Part shown: positions 53,933 to 64,000 of the stretch, piece by piece
Numbering within the stretch: position 1 is the stretch's first letter
Layout of the letters: the number at the start of each line of letters is the position of its first letter
Source of the DNA: Elainella sp. Prado103
GTDB taxonomy: Bacteria > Cyanobacteriota > Cyanobacteriia > Elainellales > Elainellaceae
Direction of reading: 5' to 3'
Assembly: GCA_025454395.1 (NCBI GenBank)
Contig: JALOOM010000002.1
Location: 62,001-126,000, forward strand
Length of the DNA: 64,000 bases
The notes under the pieces: generated by a model
Seen by the model: only the letters and a program-made list of their open reading frames with translations
The model's database searches: none
Told to the model about the DNA's origin: nothing
Position numbers and translations under genes: made by a program

Positions 53933-54724
53933 ATGCCAGTTGTTACGTTGGCTCAATTACTGGAGTCTGGAGTTCATTTTGGGCACCAGACTCGTCGTTG
54001 GAATCCCAAAATGTCGCCCTACATCTACACAGCGCGCAACGGGGTTCACATTATTGATCTGGTGCAGACTGCCCAGCTCATGGAAGCAGCCTATGTCTAT
54101 TTGCGCAATGCTTCGGAACAAGGGAAGCGGGTGTTGTTTGTAGGCACAAAGCGTCAAGCTGCTGGGATTATTGCCCAAGAGGCGGCTCGCTGCGGTTCGT
54201 TTTACGTCAATCAACGTTGGCTCGGTGGCATGCTGACCAACTGGATGACGATTAAAACTCGGGTAGAGCGGTTGAAAGAGCTAGAACGGCGGCAGGAAAC
54301 TGGGGCCCTCGATCTGTTGCCTAAAAAAGAGGCAGCAATGCTGCGACGGGAGTTAGAAAAGCTGCAAAAGTATCTGGGTGGACTGCGAGGCATGCGCAAA
54401 GTTCCAGATATTGTGATCATTGTTGATCAGCGTCGAGAGTATAACGCGGTTCAAGAGTGTCAGAAGCTGAATGTACCGATCGTGTCGTTGCTGGATACCA
54501 ACTGCGATCCGGATACGGTGGATATTCCGATTCCGGCCAATGATGATGCCATTCGCTCGATCAAGCTGATTGTGGGTCGCCTAGCTGATGCTATCTACGA
54601 AGGTCGTCATGGTCAGCTCGATGCTGAAGATGATTACTACGAAGATTACGAAGACATGGGTGACGAAGAGGGCGAATATGATGAGGGTGATTTTGCTGAC
54701 GATGATGAGGAGTCAGAAGAATAA
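53933..54724 (+). CDS. rpsB: 30S ribosomal protein S2
   Basis: 263 aa. Starts [31 protein letters not shown], with [26 protein letters not shown] and [16 protein letters not shown], all hallmarks of S2. The C-terminal tail of about 35 residues is almost entirely Asp/Glu/Tyr (for example [20 protein letters not shown]), longer and more acidic than in E. coli. S2 binds the head of the small subunit and is needed for S1 attachment. tsf follows, the standard rpsB-tsf order. Confidence 0.97.
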   Translation: MPVVTLAQLLESGVHFGHQTRRWNPKMSPYIYTARNGVHIIDLVQTAQLMEAAYVYLRNASEQGKRVLFVGTKRQAAGIIAQEAARCGSFYVNQRWLGGMLTNWMTIKTRVERLKELERRQETGALDLLPKKEAAMLRRELEKLQKYLGGLRGMRKVPDIVIIVDQRREYNAVQECQKLNVPIVSLLDTNCDPDTVDIPIPANDDAIRSIKLIVGRLADAIYEGRHGQLDAEDDYYEDYEDMGDEEGEYDEGDFADDDEESEE

Positions 54725-54774
54725 GTGACTTGAGTCATTGAAAGGAGATCAAAATCTAGCCTGGGCTCTCGGTT

Positions 54775-54966
54775 ATGATTCTCCTTAGTCCTTTTCTGTT
54801 TAATCTTTCACCGAGCCTCCTGGAGGATGTCTTGGTCGGTTGGATCGGTTTGAATCTGGCGGCTGCTCTTGCGCTGATAGCCCTAATGGGTGCTTCCAAA
54901 AGTCCTGTAGGAGTTTGGATTCAATCTGTTGGGAGAGGAGGGGAAGCAGATCTGCTTGATCGATGA
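54775..54966 (+). CDS. Possible small membrane protein between rpsB and tsf
   Basis: 63 aa with one clear hydrophobic segment (VGWIGLNLAAALALIALMGA) and polar ends. A Shine-Dalgarno-like AAGGAGAT exists 27 nt upstream, too far for normal use, and no closer site is obvious. No family is recognised. The rpsB-tsf spacer is otherwise empty (352 bp). It may be a chance ORF. Confidence 0.3.
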   Translation: MILLSPFLFNLSPSLLEDVLVGWIGLNLAAALALIALMGASKSPVGVWIQSVGRGGEADLLDR

Positions 54967-55076
54967 ACCTCCTAGACATCTTCTGGTATCTACGGCTTCC
55001 ACATTAGCAATGACGATTAGCAATGACGAGATGGTTTCCATCTCAATCAACTTATCTAGACAGGATTGAAGGAACA

Positions 55077-55961
55077 ATGGCGGATATACCAGCAAAGCTT
55101 GTCAAAGAACTGCGGGATAAAACCAACGCAGGGTTCGGAGACTGCAAAAAAGCGCTTGAAGCAACCGATGGTGATATCGAGAAAGCGATGGAATGGCTCC
55201 GTCAAAAGGGGATTACCTCGGCCGAGAAGAAGGCAGGCAAAATCACAGCCGAAGGATTGGTTGGAAGCTACATCCATACCGGTGGCCGGGTTGGGGTTCT
55301 AGTTGAAGTGAATTGCCAAACCGACTTTGTGGCACGGAATGAGGCATTTCAAGCCTTGGTCAAAGACATCGCGATGCAAATTGCGGCTTGCCCCAATGTG
55401 GAGTATGTCAAAGTTGAAGACATCCCCACTGATGTGGTTGAGAAAGAAAAATCGATCGAAATGGGTCGTGATGACCTGGGCAACAAGCCTGACAACGTGC
55501 GGGAAAAAATTGTGGCCGGTCGGATCGAAAAGCGCCTGAAAGAGCTCTCATTACTTGAACAGCCTTACATTAAAGATCAAAGCATTACGGTGGCAGAACT
55601 GGTCAAACAGAAGATTGCCGGTCTGGGTGAAAACATCCAGGTACGCCGTTTTGTCCGCTTTGTGATGGGTGAAGGGATTGAAAAGGAAGAGAGCGATTTT
55701 GCGGCAGAAGTAGCGGCTCAAACGGGTACGGCTGAAGCAGTTGCCCCAACACCAGAAGTTGAGGCGGCGGCTCCGGAGGTGGCTGAACCGGAAGTGGCGG
55801 CTCCTGCAGTAGCTGAACCGGAAGTGGCGGCCGAACCAGAAGTCGTGGCCGAACCGGAAGCCGGGGCCGAACCGGAAGCCGTTGAGACCAAACCGGAACC
55901 TAAGGCAGAAGCTAAAGCTCCTAAGTCTGAGTCGAAAAAAGACAAGAAGAAAAAGAAATAG
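55077..55961 (+). CDS. tsf: Translation elongation factor Ts with long acidic/basic tail
   Basis: 294 aa from ATG 55077, preceded by AAGGA. The ORF-track start 18 codons earlier is rejected because EF-Ts begins [27 protein letters not shown]. The core (1-205) includes the EF-Tu contact [10 protein letters not shown] and ends [23 protein letters not shown]. Residues 219-294 are an unusual Pro/Ala/Glu/Val tail of EVAEPE-type repeats ending in a Lys cluster (SKKDKKKKK). Synechocystis EF-Ts is about 218 aa, so the tail is an extension. It recycles EF-Tu from GDP to GTP. Confidence 0.96.
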   Translation: MADIPAKLVKELRDKTNAGFGDCKKALEATDGDIEKAMEWLRQKGITSAEKKAGKITAEGLVGSYIHTGGRVGVLVEVNCQTDFVARNEAFQALVKDIAMQIAACPNVEYVKVEDIPTDVVEKEKSIEMGRDDLGNKPDNVREKIVAGRIEKRLKELSLLEQPYIKDQSITVAELVKQKIAGLGENIQVRRFVRFVMGEGIEKEESDFAAEVAAQTGTAEAVAPTPEVEAAAPEVAEPEVAAPAVAEPEVAAEPEVVAEPEAGAEPEAVETKPEPKAEAKAPKSESKKDKKKKK

Positions 55962-55988
55962 TGGTTTCCTCGACTAGAGGCATTGAAG

Positions 55989-56032
55989 CTGGGTAATGGG
56001 GTTCGGGAATACCGATCGCCTGTTACCCATTT
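55989..56032 (+). terminator. Possible terminator hairpin after tsf
   Basis: TGGGTAA (about 55990) and TTACCCA (about 56023) form a 7-bp stem with a long internal loop, followed by TTTCTG. Weak T-run; could end the rpsB-tsf transcript. Confidence 0.35.
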
Positions 56033-56153
56033 CTGTAAGTGATTTCTAGTCGCGATTTCTATTTCTACATCAGACTCCTATTTCTATGATCACTATTTCT
56101 ATGATCAAGGGTGCGCTAAACCCAGAAACAAGAGCAGAGGAAAAGATAGCGTT

Positions 56154-57461
56154 ATGGTCAGAGCAGTAGAACAAATCGCCCAAGAAATTGCTGCTTTGGA
56201 TCAAGCGACCGTGGCGTTAGGGGAATCTTTTCAGGCAGTCTATCGCGACTATTTGGTGGCATTGGGACAGGCGATCCAAACTCAGCTCGTGCAGGCGGCC
56301 TACCACATTTGCACCCACGGTTACCCAGAGCAGTTTATTCAGCTTTCGCTAGCTCAACGGCAAGATTTACAACAAACCTTACGCCGGATGGGTAAACAAG
56401 CTACGCAAGATTTACTGACCTGTCTTGAACCGATCGTGCCGGTTGATCCGAGTGAATTGCGGTCGAGCCGAGCCAGTGCTCTGAGTAAGGTTGCCCTTAA
56501 AACGGAGAACCCGGAGCAAGATTTATCAGTCGCACTCTTTGTGATGGATAGTTTGGATCAACCAGATGCGGATTTCCAGAGCCAACTGCAAGTGAGTTTG
56601 GCCGATCAGGACTCAGATGATCAACGTTCAAATGATCCGGACTTAAATGATCCGAACTTCAGTGATCCGGACTTAAATGATCCGAACTTAAATGATCCGA
56701 ACTTCAGTGATCCGAACTTAAATGATCCGAACTTCAGTGATCCGGACTTAAATGATCCGAACTTCAGTGATCCGGACTCGATCGCTCCGAATTCCAGCAA
56801 TCCGGATTTCAGCGATCCGAATTCAGCCCAAGCAAGCTTGCAACATCCGTCTTCGTTAGAGCTACCTACAGCCTCAGCAGATTCTGCCAGTTTAGATGAG
56901 AATCAGACCGATCAATCTGGGGTGACAGACGATCCTGCAAGCGAGACATCGGAGGAGGCACCGGAGAAGGCATCCGATCTCCAGGAAGCGAGGGCTGAGT
57001 CTCCACCATCACGCCCGATTCAGCCGAGAGACATTGCCCACTGGCAAACGCAGGTGGAAGCTAAAGTCAACGAGCTGTTGCAAGACCTGTCCCATGCGAC
57101 GAATCAAGTCTTGCAGAAAGCGAAAATTCTTCCCCATCGGTTACCCGAACCCGTGCTGGAAGTAGCCACCAAAGCCGATCTTTCTTCCGAGACGACTGCT
57201 AGCCCACCCAACCTGCTCAGTTTACTGATCGAGTCTGAGACCGATCAAGATAAACCATCGATCACCCAGGTGATGGCGATCCGGCTCCGGCTTTCAGAGA
57301 TTGAGTTTGGCAATGCTGAAACCACAAGTCAGCGATCCCGACTGCGACAACTGATGGCTCAACTCAGCAAGATCGGGCGGGAATACCAACGGAAACAACG
57401 AGAATATGCGGTGGTTCAGGCCGAAGCGGCTTGGCGATCCAGTTGGTTTGAGGGCGATTGA
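56154..57461 (+). CDS. Conserved hypothetical protein upstream of recG, with Asp-Pro pentapeptide repeats
   Basis: 435 aa. N-terminal helical region about 1-95 (LGESFQAVYRDYLVALGQAIQTQLVQAAYHICTHGYPEQF). Residues about 159-223 are 13 five-residue units of the type LNDPN/FSDPD, encoded by a 15-bp DNA repeat. A low-complexity Glu/Ser stretch follows. The C-terminal part about 290-435 (IAHWQTQVEAKVNELLQDLSHATNQVLQKAKILP; MAIRLRLSEIEFGNAETTSQRSRLRQLM) is helical and appears to be the conserved core. The gene sits 30-48 bp before recG in the same direction, so cotranscription is likely. Function is unknown. Confidence 0.8.
   Translation: MVRAVEQIAQEIAALDQATVALGESFQAVYRDYLVALGQAIQTQLVQAAYHICTHGYPEQFIQLSLAQRQDLQQTLRRMGKQATQDLLTCLEPIVPVDPSELRSSRASALSKVALKTENPEQDLSVALFVMDSLDQPDADFQSQLQVSLADQDSDDQRSNDPDLNDPNFSDPDLNDPNLNDPNFSDPNLNDPNFSDPDLNDPNFSDPDSIAPNSSNPDFSDPNSAQASLQHPSSLELPTASADSASLDENQTDQSGVTDDPASETSEEAPEKASDLQEARAESPPSRPIQPRDIAHWQTQVEAKVNELLQDLSHATNQVLQKAKILPHRLPEPVLEVATKADLSSETTASPPNLLSLLIESETDQDKPSITQVMAIRLRLSEIEFGNAETTSQRSRLRQLMAQLSKIGREYQRKQREYAVVQAEAAWRSSWFEGD
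56626..56826 (+). repeat. 15-bp in-frame repeat in the recG-upstream gene, 13 units
   Basis: Alternating TTAAATGATCCGRAC and TTCAGTGATCCGRAC units encoding LNDP[ND] and FSDP[ND]; the last three units are more diverged. Confidence 0.95.
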
Positions 57462-57509
57462 TCGGCAAAATCTTCGCTAATCTGAAGGGGGATGGATCGG
57501 AATTGCAGC

Positions 57510-60110
57510 ATGTTGGACTGGCTAAGGCTACAAAAAGCGCTCTCAGTGGAGGCAGAGCGAGGGTTTAATGACTTGCTGGGCAGTCAGTATCGCTTCAGTG
57601 AGTTTTTAGGGCTGAGTCTAAACCAGCCGCCCTCAGCCTTGTCAGGATCCGATCGCCAGCGCTTGCAAGACATTGCCGATGAATTTTCGCGCTATGGAGA
57701 AATGAGCTTTGCTCAACGGCAGCATCTGGTGGCAGAAACCCGACGTGTGCTCCACCAAACTCGCAAAATATTAGAGGCTCAGGCGGTTGCAGGACAGGAA
57801 ACCTCAATCGGGACAGATCCAGTGACATCAGCCGTCGGATCTGTTCCGATCGATGGATCGGTGAGTGCGGCTATGAATACTGTCGGACAACTCCAGAGTC
57901 AAGCTGTTGTGGCTCAAAATCACGCTTCAACCCAGACGCGATCGATCCAGCTCAAGGCAACTCAACCCAAGACAACTGCGATCGGAGAGCAAAAAGGTCG
58001 GGTAGCGGTGCAACTCAATCAGAGCGTGACCTATTTGCCCGGAGTAGGAGCCAAGAACAGTGAACGGCTGGCTAAGCTGGGGCTGTATACAGTGCGCGAT
58101 CTACTCTACTACTATCCGCGCGATCACATCGACTATGCTCGTCAGGTCAAGATTCGCGATCTAAAAGCAGGGGCAACGGTGACGATCGTAGCCACCATCA
58201 AGCGGATCAACTGCTTTACCAGTCCCAAACAAGCCAAACTCACCATTTTGGAACTCGTCGTGCGCGATCACACGGGATCCCTGAAACTGAATCGTTTTTA
58301 TCGCGGGGCTCGCTTCCAGAATCGGGGTTGGCAGGAGCAGCAAAAAAAACTGTATCCGGTTGGGGCGGTGGTGGCTGTCTCTGGCTTGGTGAAGGAAGAT
58401 AAATTTGGCATCACGTTGGACGAACCACAAATTGAGGTGATCGATCACTCCGATGCCTCGATCGATTCGCTGCAAGTGGGACGGGTGGTGCCGGTGTATG
58501 GTTTGACTGAAGGTGTGGGAGCTGACGTGGTACGTAAAGCCGTGGTGGCTGCTCTGCCTGCGGTTTCCCAAATCCAAGAACCTCTACCGGAGGGATTGCG
58601 CCAAAAATATGATCTCATTGGCATTCAACCAGCGATCCAAAATATTCACTTTCCTCCAGATGCCTTGGCGCTAGAAGCCGCTCGGCAGCGCTTGGTATTT
58701 GATGAGTTCTTCTATCTTCAGTTGGGATTACTGAAACGCCGGTTATTGCAGCGCCAGACCCAAGCCAGTAGCCCGATCGCCCCAACGGGACATCTGATCG
58801 ATCAGTTTTATCAAGTCTTGCCCTTCCAGCTCACGGCCGCCCAACAGCGGGTCGTAAACGATATCTTGAACGACTTGCAGCAAACCGCACCGATGAATCG
58901 ATTGGTGCAGGGTGATGTGGGATCGGGGAAAACGGTGGTGGCAGTGATTGCCACATTGGCAGCGATCCAATCTGGTTTTCAGGCAGCATTGATGGCTCCG
59001 ACCGAGGTGTTGGCAGAGCAGCATTACCGCAAGCTAGTGAGCTGGTTTAATCTACTGAGCCTGCCGGTAGACTTGTTAACTGGATCAACGCGCATCTCCA
59101 AACGCAAACAGATTCTGTCTCAGCTAGCAACGGGAGAGTTACCGCTGTTGGTGGGCACCCATGCCCTGATCGAAGACCCAGTCCAGTTTCAGCGGCTTGG
59201 GCTGGTGGTGATTGACGAACAGCATCGGTTTGGTGTGCAACAGCGGGCTCGGTTGCAGCAAAAGGGAGATTCACCCCACGTCTTAACCATGACGGCGACT
59301 CCAATCCCACGCACTTTAGCGTTGACGATGCATGGGGATCTGGATGTGAGCCAGATTGATGAATTGCCACCCGGTCGGCAACCAATTCAAACCACCTTAC
59401 TGACTGGGCGCGATCGCGCTGATGCCTATGACTTGATCCGACGGGAAGTGGCTCAGGGGCGGCAGGTCTATGTGGTGTTGCCCTTAGTAGAAGAATCCGA
59501 AAAGTTGGATCTAAAGTCGGCGATCGATGAATATCAGCACTTACAGGAAGTGGTATTTCCAGACTTTCGGGTCGGTTTGCTGCATGGTCGTCTCAGCTCG
59601 ATCGAAAAAGATGAGGCGATTACTGCCTTCCGCGATCACCAAACAGATATTCTCGTTTCTACAACGGTGGTGGAGGTGGGCGTGGATGTGCCCAATGCCA
59701 CTGTGATGCTGATCGAACATGCCGAACGGTTTGGTCTATCCCAGTTGCATCAGTTGCGCGGTCGGGTGGGTCGAGGGGCAGCTCAGTCTTTCTGTTTGTT
59801 GATGAATAGCTCTAAGTCGGAAACGGCCCGTCAGCGACTGAAGGTTTTAGAACAATCCCAAGATGGCTTCTTTATTTCGGAGATGGATCTGCGGTTTCGT
59901 GGCCCAGGAGAAGTGCTCGGAACGCGCCAATCAGGATTGCCGGATTTTGCGCTTGCTAGCTTGGTGGAAGATCAAGAAGTGTTGGTCTTGGCTCGCGAAG
60001 CGGCTGAGCGGGTTTTGGAGTTGGATCCTAGCCTGACAAAATGGCCACTGCTGCACACTGAATTGAATGATCGTTATCAACGGTTGATGGGTGGAACGAT
60101 TTTAACTTGA
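57510..60110 (+). CDS. recG: ATP-dependent DNA helicase RecG
   Basis: 866 aa from ATG 57510 (MLDWLRLQKALS); ATG 57492 is six codons earlier and has its purine run immediately adjacent. A cyanobacterial N-terminal extension of about 160 residues precedes the wedge/OB domain (YLPGVGAKNSERLAKLGLYTVRDLLYYYPRDHIDY). Helicase motifs are GDVGSGKTVVAVIA (Walker A), VVIDEQHRFGVQQR (motif II DEQH), TMTATPIPRTLALTMHGD, VLVSTTVVEVGVDVPNAT-like motif V (ILVSTTVVEVGVDVPN) and QLRGRVGRG (VI). RecG remodels stalled replication forks and Holliday junctions. The end DLRFRGPGEVLGTRQSGLPDF is typical. Confidence 0.96.
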   Translation: MLDWLRLQKALSVEAERGFNDLLGSQYRFSEFLGLSLNQPPSALSGSDRQRLQDIADEFSRYGEMSFAQRQHLVAETRRVLHQTRKILEAQAVAGQETSIGTDPVTSAVGSVPIDGSVSAAMNTVGQLQSQAVVAQNHASTQTRSIQLKATQPKTTAIGEQKGRVAVQLNQSVTYLPGVGAKNSERLAKLGLYTVRDLLYYYPRDHIDYARQVKIRDLKAGATVTIVATIKRINCFTSPKQAKLTILELVVRDHTGSLKLNRFYRGARFQNRGWQEQQKKLYPVGAVVAVSGLVKEDKFGITLDEPQIEVIDHSDASIDSLQVGRVVPVYGLTEGVGADVVRKAVVAALPAVSQIQEPLPEGLRQKYDLIGIQPAIQNIHFPPDALALEAARQRLVFDEFFYLQLGLLKRRLLQRQTQASSPIAPTGHLIDQFYQVLPFQLTAAQQRVVNDILNDLQQTAPMNRLVQGDVGSGKTVVAVIATLAAIQSGFQAALMAPTEVLAEQHYRKLVSWFNLLSLPVDLLTGSTRISKRKQILSQLATGELPLLVGTHALIEDPVQFQRLGLVVIDEQHRFGVQQRARLQQKGDSPHVLTMTATPIPRTLALTMHGDLDVSQIDELPPGRQPIQTTLLTGRDRADAYDLIRREVAQGRQVYVVLPLVEESEKLDLKSAIDEYQHLQEVVFPDFRVGLLHGRLSSIEKDEAITAFRDHQTDILVSTTVVEVGVDVPNATVMLIEHAERFGLSQLHQLRGRVGRGAAQSFCLLMNSSKSETARQRLKVLEQSQDGFFISEMDLRFRGPGEVLGTRQSGLPDFALASLVEDQEVLVLAREAAERVLELDPSLTKWPLLHTELNDRYQRLMGGTILT

Positions 60111-60945
60111 TTTGCCCATATTCGTTGATAGTGAATACTCGTTAATGATTAGGTGATATTTAGAGAGATATTTACGCTCGGTCGTTTCCTTGTATCAATT
60201 TGTAAAATGGATTAACTAATCCAGATTAACTAATCCCAAAAAGGTCAACCCTTGAAAGGCTCAACCACAGCATAACAAAAATGAGAGCGAGGGGTGCAGT
60301 TGGGTGGTTTAAAACATAGTTTAAATCATAAATATTAAATTGAAGCTATACTAATCCAACCAATCTGACAGTATGCTGATGCTAATGATTAGGAATGCAG
60401 CGTACATTGGTTTAGGAAATCTTCGGGATCCTGAACTTTTTCTAAACCTAAATGATTTCAGGAGTACACTTTTTCCCCTCGCTGACTGCAATGTAGCGAC
60501 AGAATCTTGTTCTGAAAAACTTCCAAAATTTCTATAGGTTTTCTTTAAGAACGCCAAAAAGGCTGACTGAGGCGCGATCACAGCATTTTGGATCGTTCAT
60601 TTGTGGGGCGATCGATGTTCTGATGTATCTGGGATACTAAAATCCGCCAAATTTTCTGGCTTATAATGCCAGGAAAATCAACTTGAAAACTTCCATCAAA
60701 TGCCAGGTAAAAGCAATTTTGCCTAGGTTCAGGTACAGGATTTTGAAGCAGGAACCTTTCTGCCTCTGCATCTGGAAATTTTGTATCTTGTGACTGCGTA
60801 TCTTGTGATTACGTATCTTGTGATTACGTATTTTGCAACTGTGTATCTTGCGACTGTTTTTGACGCGAACAGCATCATGTCAGTCTGTCTACACAACCTG
60901 TCTACACAACCGAATCTACTACCCTGTTAAGGTGTTTGGATCATT
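60111..60945. other. 835-bp spacer between recG and phosphoketolase
   Basis: No supported gene; the ORF 60351..60581 (-) has no protein-like character. It includes the 15-bp tandem array at 60783-60857. The right end must hold the phosphoketolase promoter and leader. I saw no riboswitch-like fold. Confidence 0.6.
60783..60857. repeat. 15-bp tandem repeat, five units
   Basis: GTATCTTGTGATTAC type units; the second and third are identical and the others differ at up to five positions. The array ends 88 bp before the phosphoketolase ATG. Confidence 0.93.
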
Positions 60946-63384
60946 ATGGTAGCAACTCCTTCGAGACCCAGCATTGATACCGCTTCGATTAGCTCTTTTG
61001 GTCAAGCCCGATCGACTGTTGAGGGTGCTCCCTTAAGTCAGGAAGAGCTACAAAATATGCATGCCTACTGGCGTGCTGCGAATTATTTGGCAGCAGGCAT
61101 GATCTACCTGCGTGAGAATCCGCTACTGCGCGAACCCCTCAAGCCTGAGCATATTAAACAGCGCTTGCTGGGGCACTGGGGATCCAGCCCTGGGATCAGC
61201 TTTTTGTATACCCACCTTAACCGGATGATCCGCAACCTCGATCAAGATCTGCTGTTTGTGGTGGGAGCCGGACATGGAGCCCCCGGATTTTTGGGCCCAT
61301 GCTACCTGGAAGGAACTTACTCGCAATTCTTCTCCCACTGCACCGAAGATACGGCAGGAATGCAGCGCTTTTTCAAACAGTTTTCGTTTCCAGGCGGAGT
61401 CGGCAGCCACTGTACACCCGAAACCCCTGGCTCGATCCATGAAGGCGGTGAATTAGGCTATAGCCTCTCCCATGCCTTTGGAGCTGCCTTTGATAACCCC
61501 AATTTGATTGTGGTAACCATGCCAGGAGACGGCGAATCTGAAACCGGGCCACTGGCCACCTCTTGGCATTCCAACAAGTTTCTCAATCCGATCCGCGATG
61601 GGGCAGTGCTGCCGGTACTGCACTTGAACGGCTACAAAATCAACAACCCGACGATTTTGTCCCGGATCAGCCACGAAGAATTGAAAGCCTTGTTCCAGGG
61701 CTATGGTTGGACTCCTTATTTTGTCGAAGGAGACGAGCCCGTCAGTATGCACCAAGCGATGGCTGCGACCCTCGATCACTGCATTGCCGAAATCCATCAG
61801 ATTCAACAGGAAGCTCGCAGCAGTGGAGTTCCCACTCGCCCCCGCTGGCCGATGATCGTACTCCGCACTCCTAAAGGCTGGACGGGGCCCAAAGATGTAG
61901 ATGGGCATAAGGTGGAAGGATTCTGGCGGGCACATCAGGTGCCAATGGGTGGGATGCACAGTAACCCAGACCACCTGAGATTGCTAGAAGAATGGATGCG
62001 CAGCTACAAGCCGGAAGAGCTGTTTGACGAAAACGGCACCGTATTTCCCCACATTAAAGCCACGGCACCAACCGGCACCAAACGCTTAGGATCCACTCCC
62101 TACGCCAATGGGGGGCTGTTGCGTCGAGAACTCAATATGCCTGACTTCCGGCAGTATGGCATTGCGGTCGATCGGCCGGGTGTGATGGAAGCGGAAAATA
62201 CCCGCCCGCTGGGTGTATTCCTGCGGGATGTGATGAAGAACAACCTGGATATCTTCCGGGTGTTCGGGCCGGATGAAAATACTTCCAACAAGCTGCAAGC
62301 GATTTACGAAGTCAGCAAAAAGTTTTGGATCGCTGAGTTCCTGCCGGAAGATCTGGATGGCGGTGAGTTATCTCCCGATGGTCGGGTGATGGAGATGCTG
62401 AGTGAGCATACCCTGGAAGGTTGGCTAGAAGCTTATTTATTGACCGGACGGCACGGCTTCTTCTCGACTTATGAATCCTTTGCCCATGTGATCGACTCCA
62501 TGGTTGGGCAACATGCCAAGTGGCTAGAAATCTGCAAGCACATCAAGTGGCGTGAAGAGGTTTCGTCCCTGAATATTTTGATTACCTCTACTGTGTGGCG
62601 GCAGGATCACAATGGCTTCACCCATCAGGATCCGGGCTTTTTGGATGTGATCATGAATAAGAGTCCAGAAGTGGTTCGGATCTATCTACCACCCGATGTC
62701 AACTCCCTGCTATCAGTCGCGAGTCACTGCTTGCAGAGCACCGATTACGTCAATGTGATCGTCTCAGACAAGCAGCTCCACTTGCAGTATCACGATATGG
62801 ACGCTGCCGTCCGCAATTGCACGAAGGGGATCGATATCTGGGAATGGGCCAGCACTGATGCCGGAGAAGAACCCGATGTTGTAATGGCGACTGCGGGTGA
62901 TATTCCTACGAAGGAGTCGCTGGCCGCTTCAGTGATGCTACGGGAGCATTTCCCCGATCTCAAAATCCGCTTTGTTAACGTGATCGATCTCTTCAAGCTG
63001 GCTCCTTCAACCGAGCATCCGCACGGCATGAGTGACAGTGATTTTGACAGTTTGTTCACGCTTGACAAGCCGGTGATCTTCAACTTCCATGGCTATCCCT
63101 GGCTGATTCACCGCCTCACCTATCGCCGCACAAACCATCCCAATATCCATGTGCGCGGCTATAAGGAAAAGGGCAACATCAACACCCCACTGGAACTCGC
63201 GATCTGCAACCAAATCGATCGCTTCAGTATTGCCATTGATGTGATCGATCGAGTGGCCAAACTGAAGGTTGCAGGGGCCCATGTGAAGGAACAACTCAAA
63301 GATGAGATGATCTCTTGCCGCCAATATGCTTTTGAGCATGGCATCGATCGCCCTGATGTGGTGAACTGGCGCTGGCCTTACTAA
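60946..63384 (+). CDS. xpk: Xylulose-5-phosphate/fructose-6-phosphate phosphoketolase
   Basis: 812 aa. ThDP enzyme converting X5P (or F6P) and phosphate to acetyl phosphate plus G3P (or E4P). Characteristic parts are [60 protein letters not shown] (ThDP GDG motif), [27 protein letters not shown], and in the C-terminal third [25 protein letters not shown]. It supports acetate or acetyl-CoA formation in dark or heterotrophic metabolism in cyanobacteria. Its terminator is at 63395; enolase follows. Confidence 0.97.
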   Translation: MVATPSRPSIDTASISSFGQARSTVEGAPLSQEELQNMHAYWRAANYLAAGMIYLRENPLLREPLKPEHIKQRLLGHWGSSPGISFLYTHLNRMIRNLDQDLLFVVGAGHGAPGFLGPCYLEGTYSQFFSHCTEDTAGMQRFFKQFSFPGGVGSHCTPETPGSIHEGGELGYSLSHAFGAAFDNPNLIVVTMPGDGESETGPLATSWHSNKFLNPIRDGAVLPVLHLNGYKINNPTILSRISHEELKALFQGYGWTPYFVEGDEPVSMHQAMAATLDHCIAEIHQIQQEARSSGVPTRPRWPMIVLRTPKGWTGPKDVDGHKVEGFWRAHQVPMGGMHSNPDHLRLLEEWMRSYKPEELFDENGTVFPHIKATAPTGTKRLGSTPYANGGLLRRELNMPDFRQYGIAVDRPGVMEAENTRPLGVFLRDVMKNNLDIFRVFGPDENTSNKLQAIYEVSKKFWIAEFLPEDLDGGELSPDGRVMEMLSEHTLEGWLEAYLLTGRHGFFSTYESFAHVIDSMVGQHAKWLEICKHIKWREEVSSLNILITSTVWRQDHNGFTHQDPGFLDVIMNKSPEVVRIYLPPDVNSLLSVASHCLQSTDYVNVIVSDKQLHLQYHDMDAAVRNCTKGIDIWEWASTDAGEEPDVVMATAGDIPTKESLAASVMLREHFPDLKIRFVNVIDLFKLAPSTEHPHGMSDSDFDSLFTLDKPVIFNFHGYPWLIHRLTYRRTNHPNIHVRGYKEKGNINTPLELAICNQIDRFSIAIDVIDRVAKLKVAGAHVKEQLKDEMISCRQYAFEHGIDRPDVVNWRWPY

Positions 63385-63394
63385 ATTCAACCCC

Positions 63395-63424
63395 CTGGGG
63401 TGGGCAAGGCTCACCCCTTTTTGC
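63395..63424 (+). terminator. Rho-independent terminator of the phosphoketolase gene
   Basis: GGGGTGGGCAAGGCTCACCCC hairpin (GGGGTG with CACCCC, plus GC/GC pairs) followed directly by TTTTTTGC, starting 13 nt after the stop codon. Confidence 0.85.
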
Positions 63425-63676
63425 ATTTTTAGGCTGATGTTGTGTTTTTCTACAGAAATTGGCAATTGATTGCTGGTCACAAATTTCTGTCTGATTTGGG
63501 TCTGAACTCAGATCCAATTCGCCATTAGAAAATAAGATGGGTTGGATTGATTCGGACAAAAAACGGGATCGCATCAGTCTAAAATCGCTGAAGTGCGTTT
63601 GTCTCTAGATAGAGAGCGGTGGTGATCGCCTCTACCGAGCTTCGCTGAAGTTGCTGAAATCACGATTACACAATGA

Positions 63677-64000
<324 letters not shown>

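Noticed and set aside
60351-60581. 76-aa ORF in the spacer before phosphoketolase
   Set aside because: No recognisable motif and no convincing ribosome-binding site; likely chance ORF.

Overview
The window is a stretch of cyanobacterial chromosome. Evidence: cyanophycin synthetase with cyanophycinase, an NTRC-type thioredoxin reductase/thioredoxin fusion, a cyAbrB regulator, a plant-FdC2-like ferredoxin, a YggT (Ycf19) protein, a four-ACT aspartate kinase, a UbiA prenyltransferase of the plastoquinone type, split sdhA and sdhB, and at least ten copies of the HIP1 octamer GCGATCGC. Most genes are ordinary core genes. No phage module, CRISPR array, transposase or plasmid function was seen. I cannot name the species; a filamentous or Leptolyngbya-like lineage is only a guess.

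Layout. 1-9 kb: end of a 2Fe-2S protein, an unusual 1259-aa protease/endolysin fusion, a mechanosensitive-channel-like membrane protein, an SRPBCC protein and aspartate kinase. 9-18 kb: an oxidoreductase, CIRCE-controlled groEL2, tex, pgeF, a secreted M23 peptidase and YggT. 18-21 kb: three glycan-related genes (two paralogues plus a GT10 fucosyltransferase-like enzyme). 21-25.4 kb: sdhB, a small gene before cyAbrB, a CPBP protease, a Ser/Thr kinase and a 54-aa tatA absent from the ORF track. 25.4-31 kb: cphB-cphA and the prenyltransferase. 31-37 kb: a phosphoribosyltransferase, small proteins and a dinB-azoR-sugar kinase operon, separated by repeat-rich spacers. 37-45 kb: a MocR regulator, sdhA, DUF2500, a J-domain/TPR gene overlapping hisZ, ferredoxin plus inositol phosphatase, and tRNA-Ser. 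45-51 kb: a 1269-aa membrane protein with a long acidic linker, a 6S RNA gene and NTRC. 51-64 kb: a ClC channel, rpsB, tsf, a repeat-bearing protein, recG, phosphoketolase and the start of enolase.

Several genes fit together functionally: cphA/cphB (nitrogen storage), sdhA/sdhB and the prenyltransferase (quinone-linked electron transport), NTRC and ferredoxin (redox supply), phosphoketolase and enolase (central carbon), and rpsB/tsf/6S RNA/tRNA-Ser (gene expression).

The features least explained by standard annotation are: (i) the S8 protease - two peptidoglycan-binding domains - lambda-R-type GH104 - unknown AT-rich C-terminal domain fusion; (ii) many short tandem repeats (units 11-19 bp), each spacer with its own unit, and in-frame 15/18-bp versions inside genes; (iii) a small element with TTGACTGACAAA-type inverted ends, present twice, one copy sitting inside a tandem array; and (iv) the 1269-aa membrane protein with four W/Y-rich helical repeats. 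I found no clear multi-gene undescribed system; item (i) is the best single candidate.
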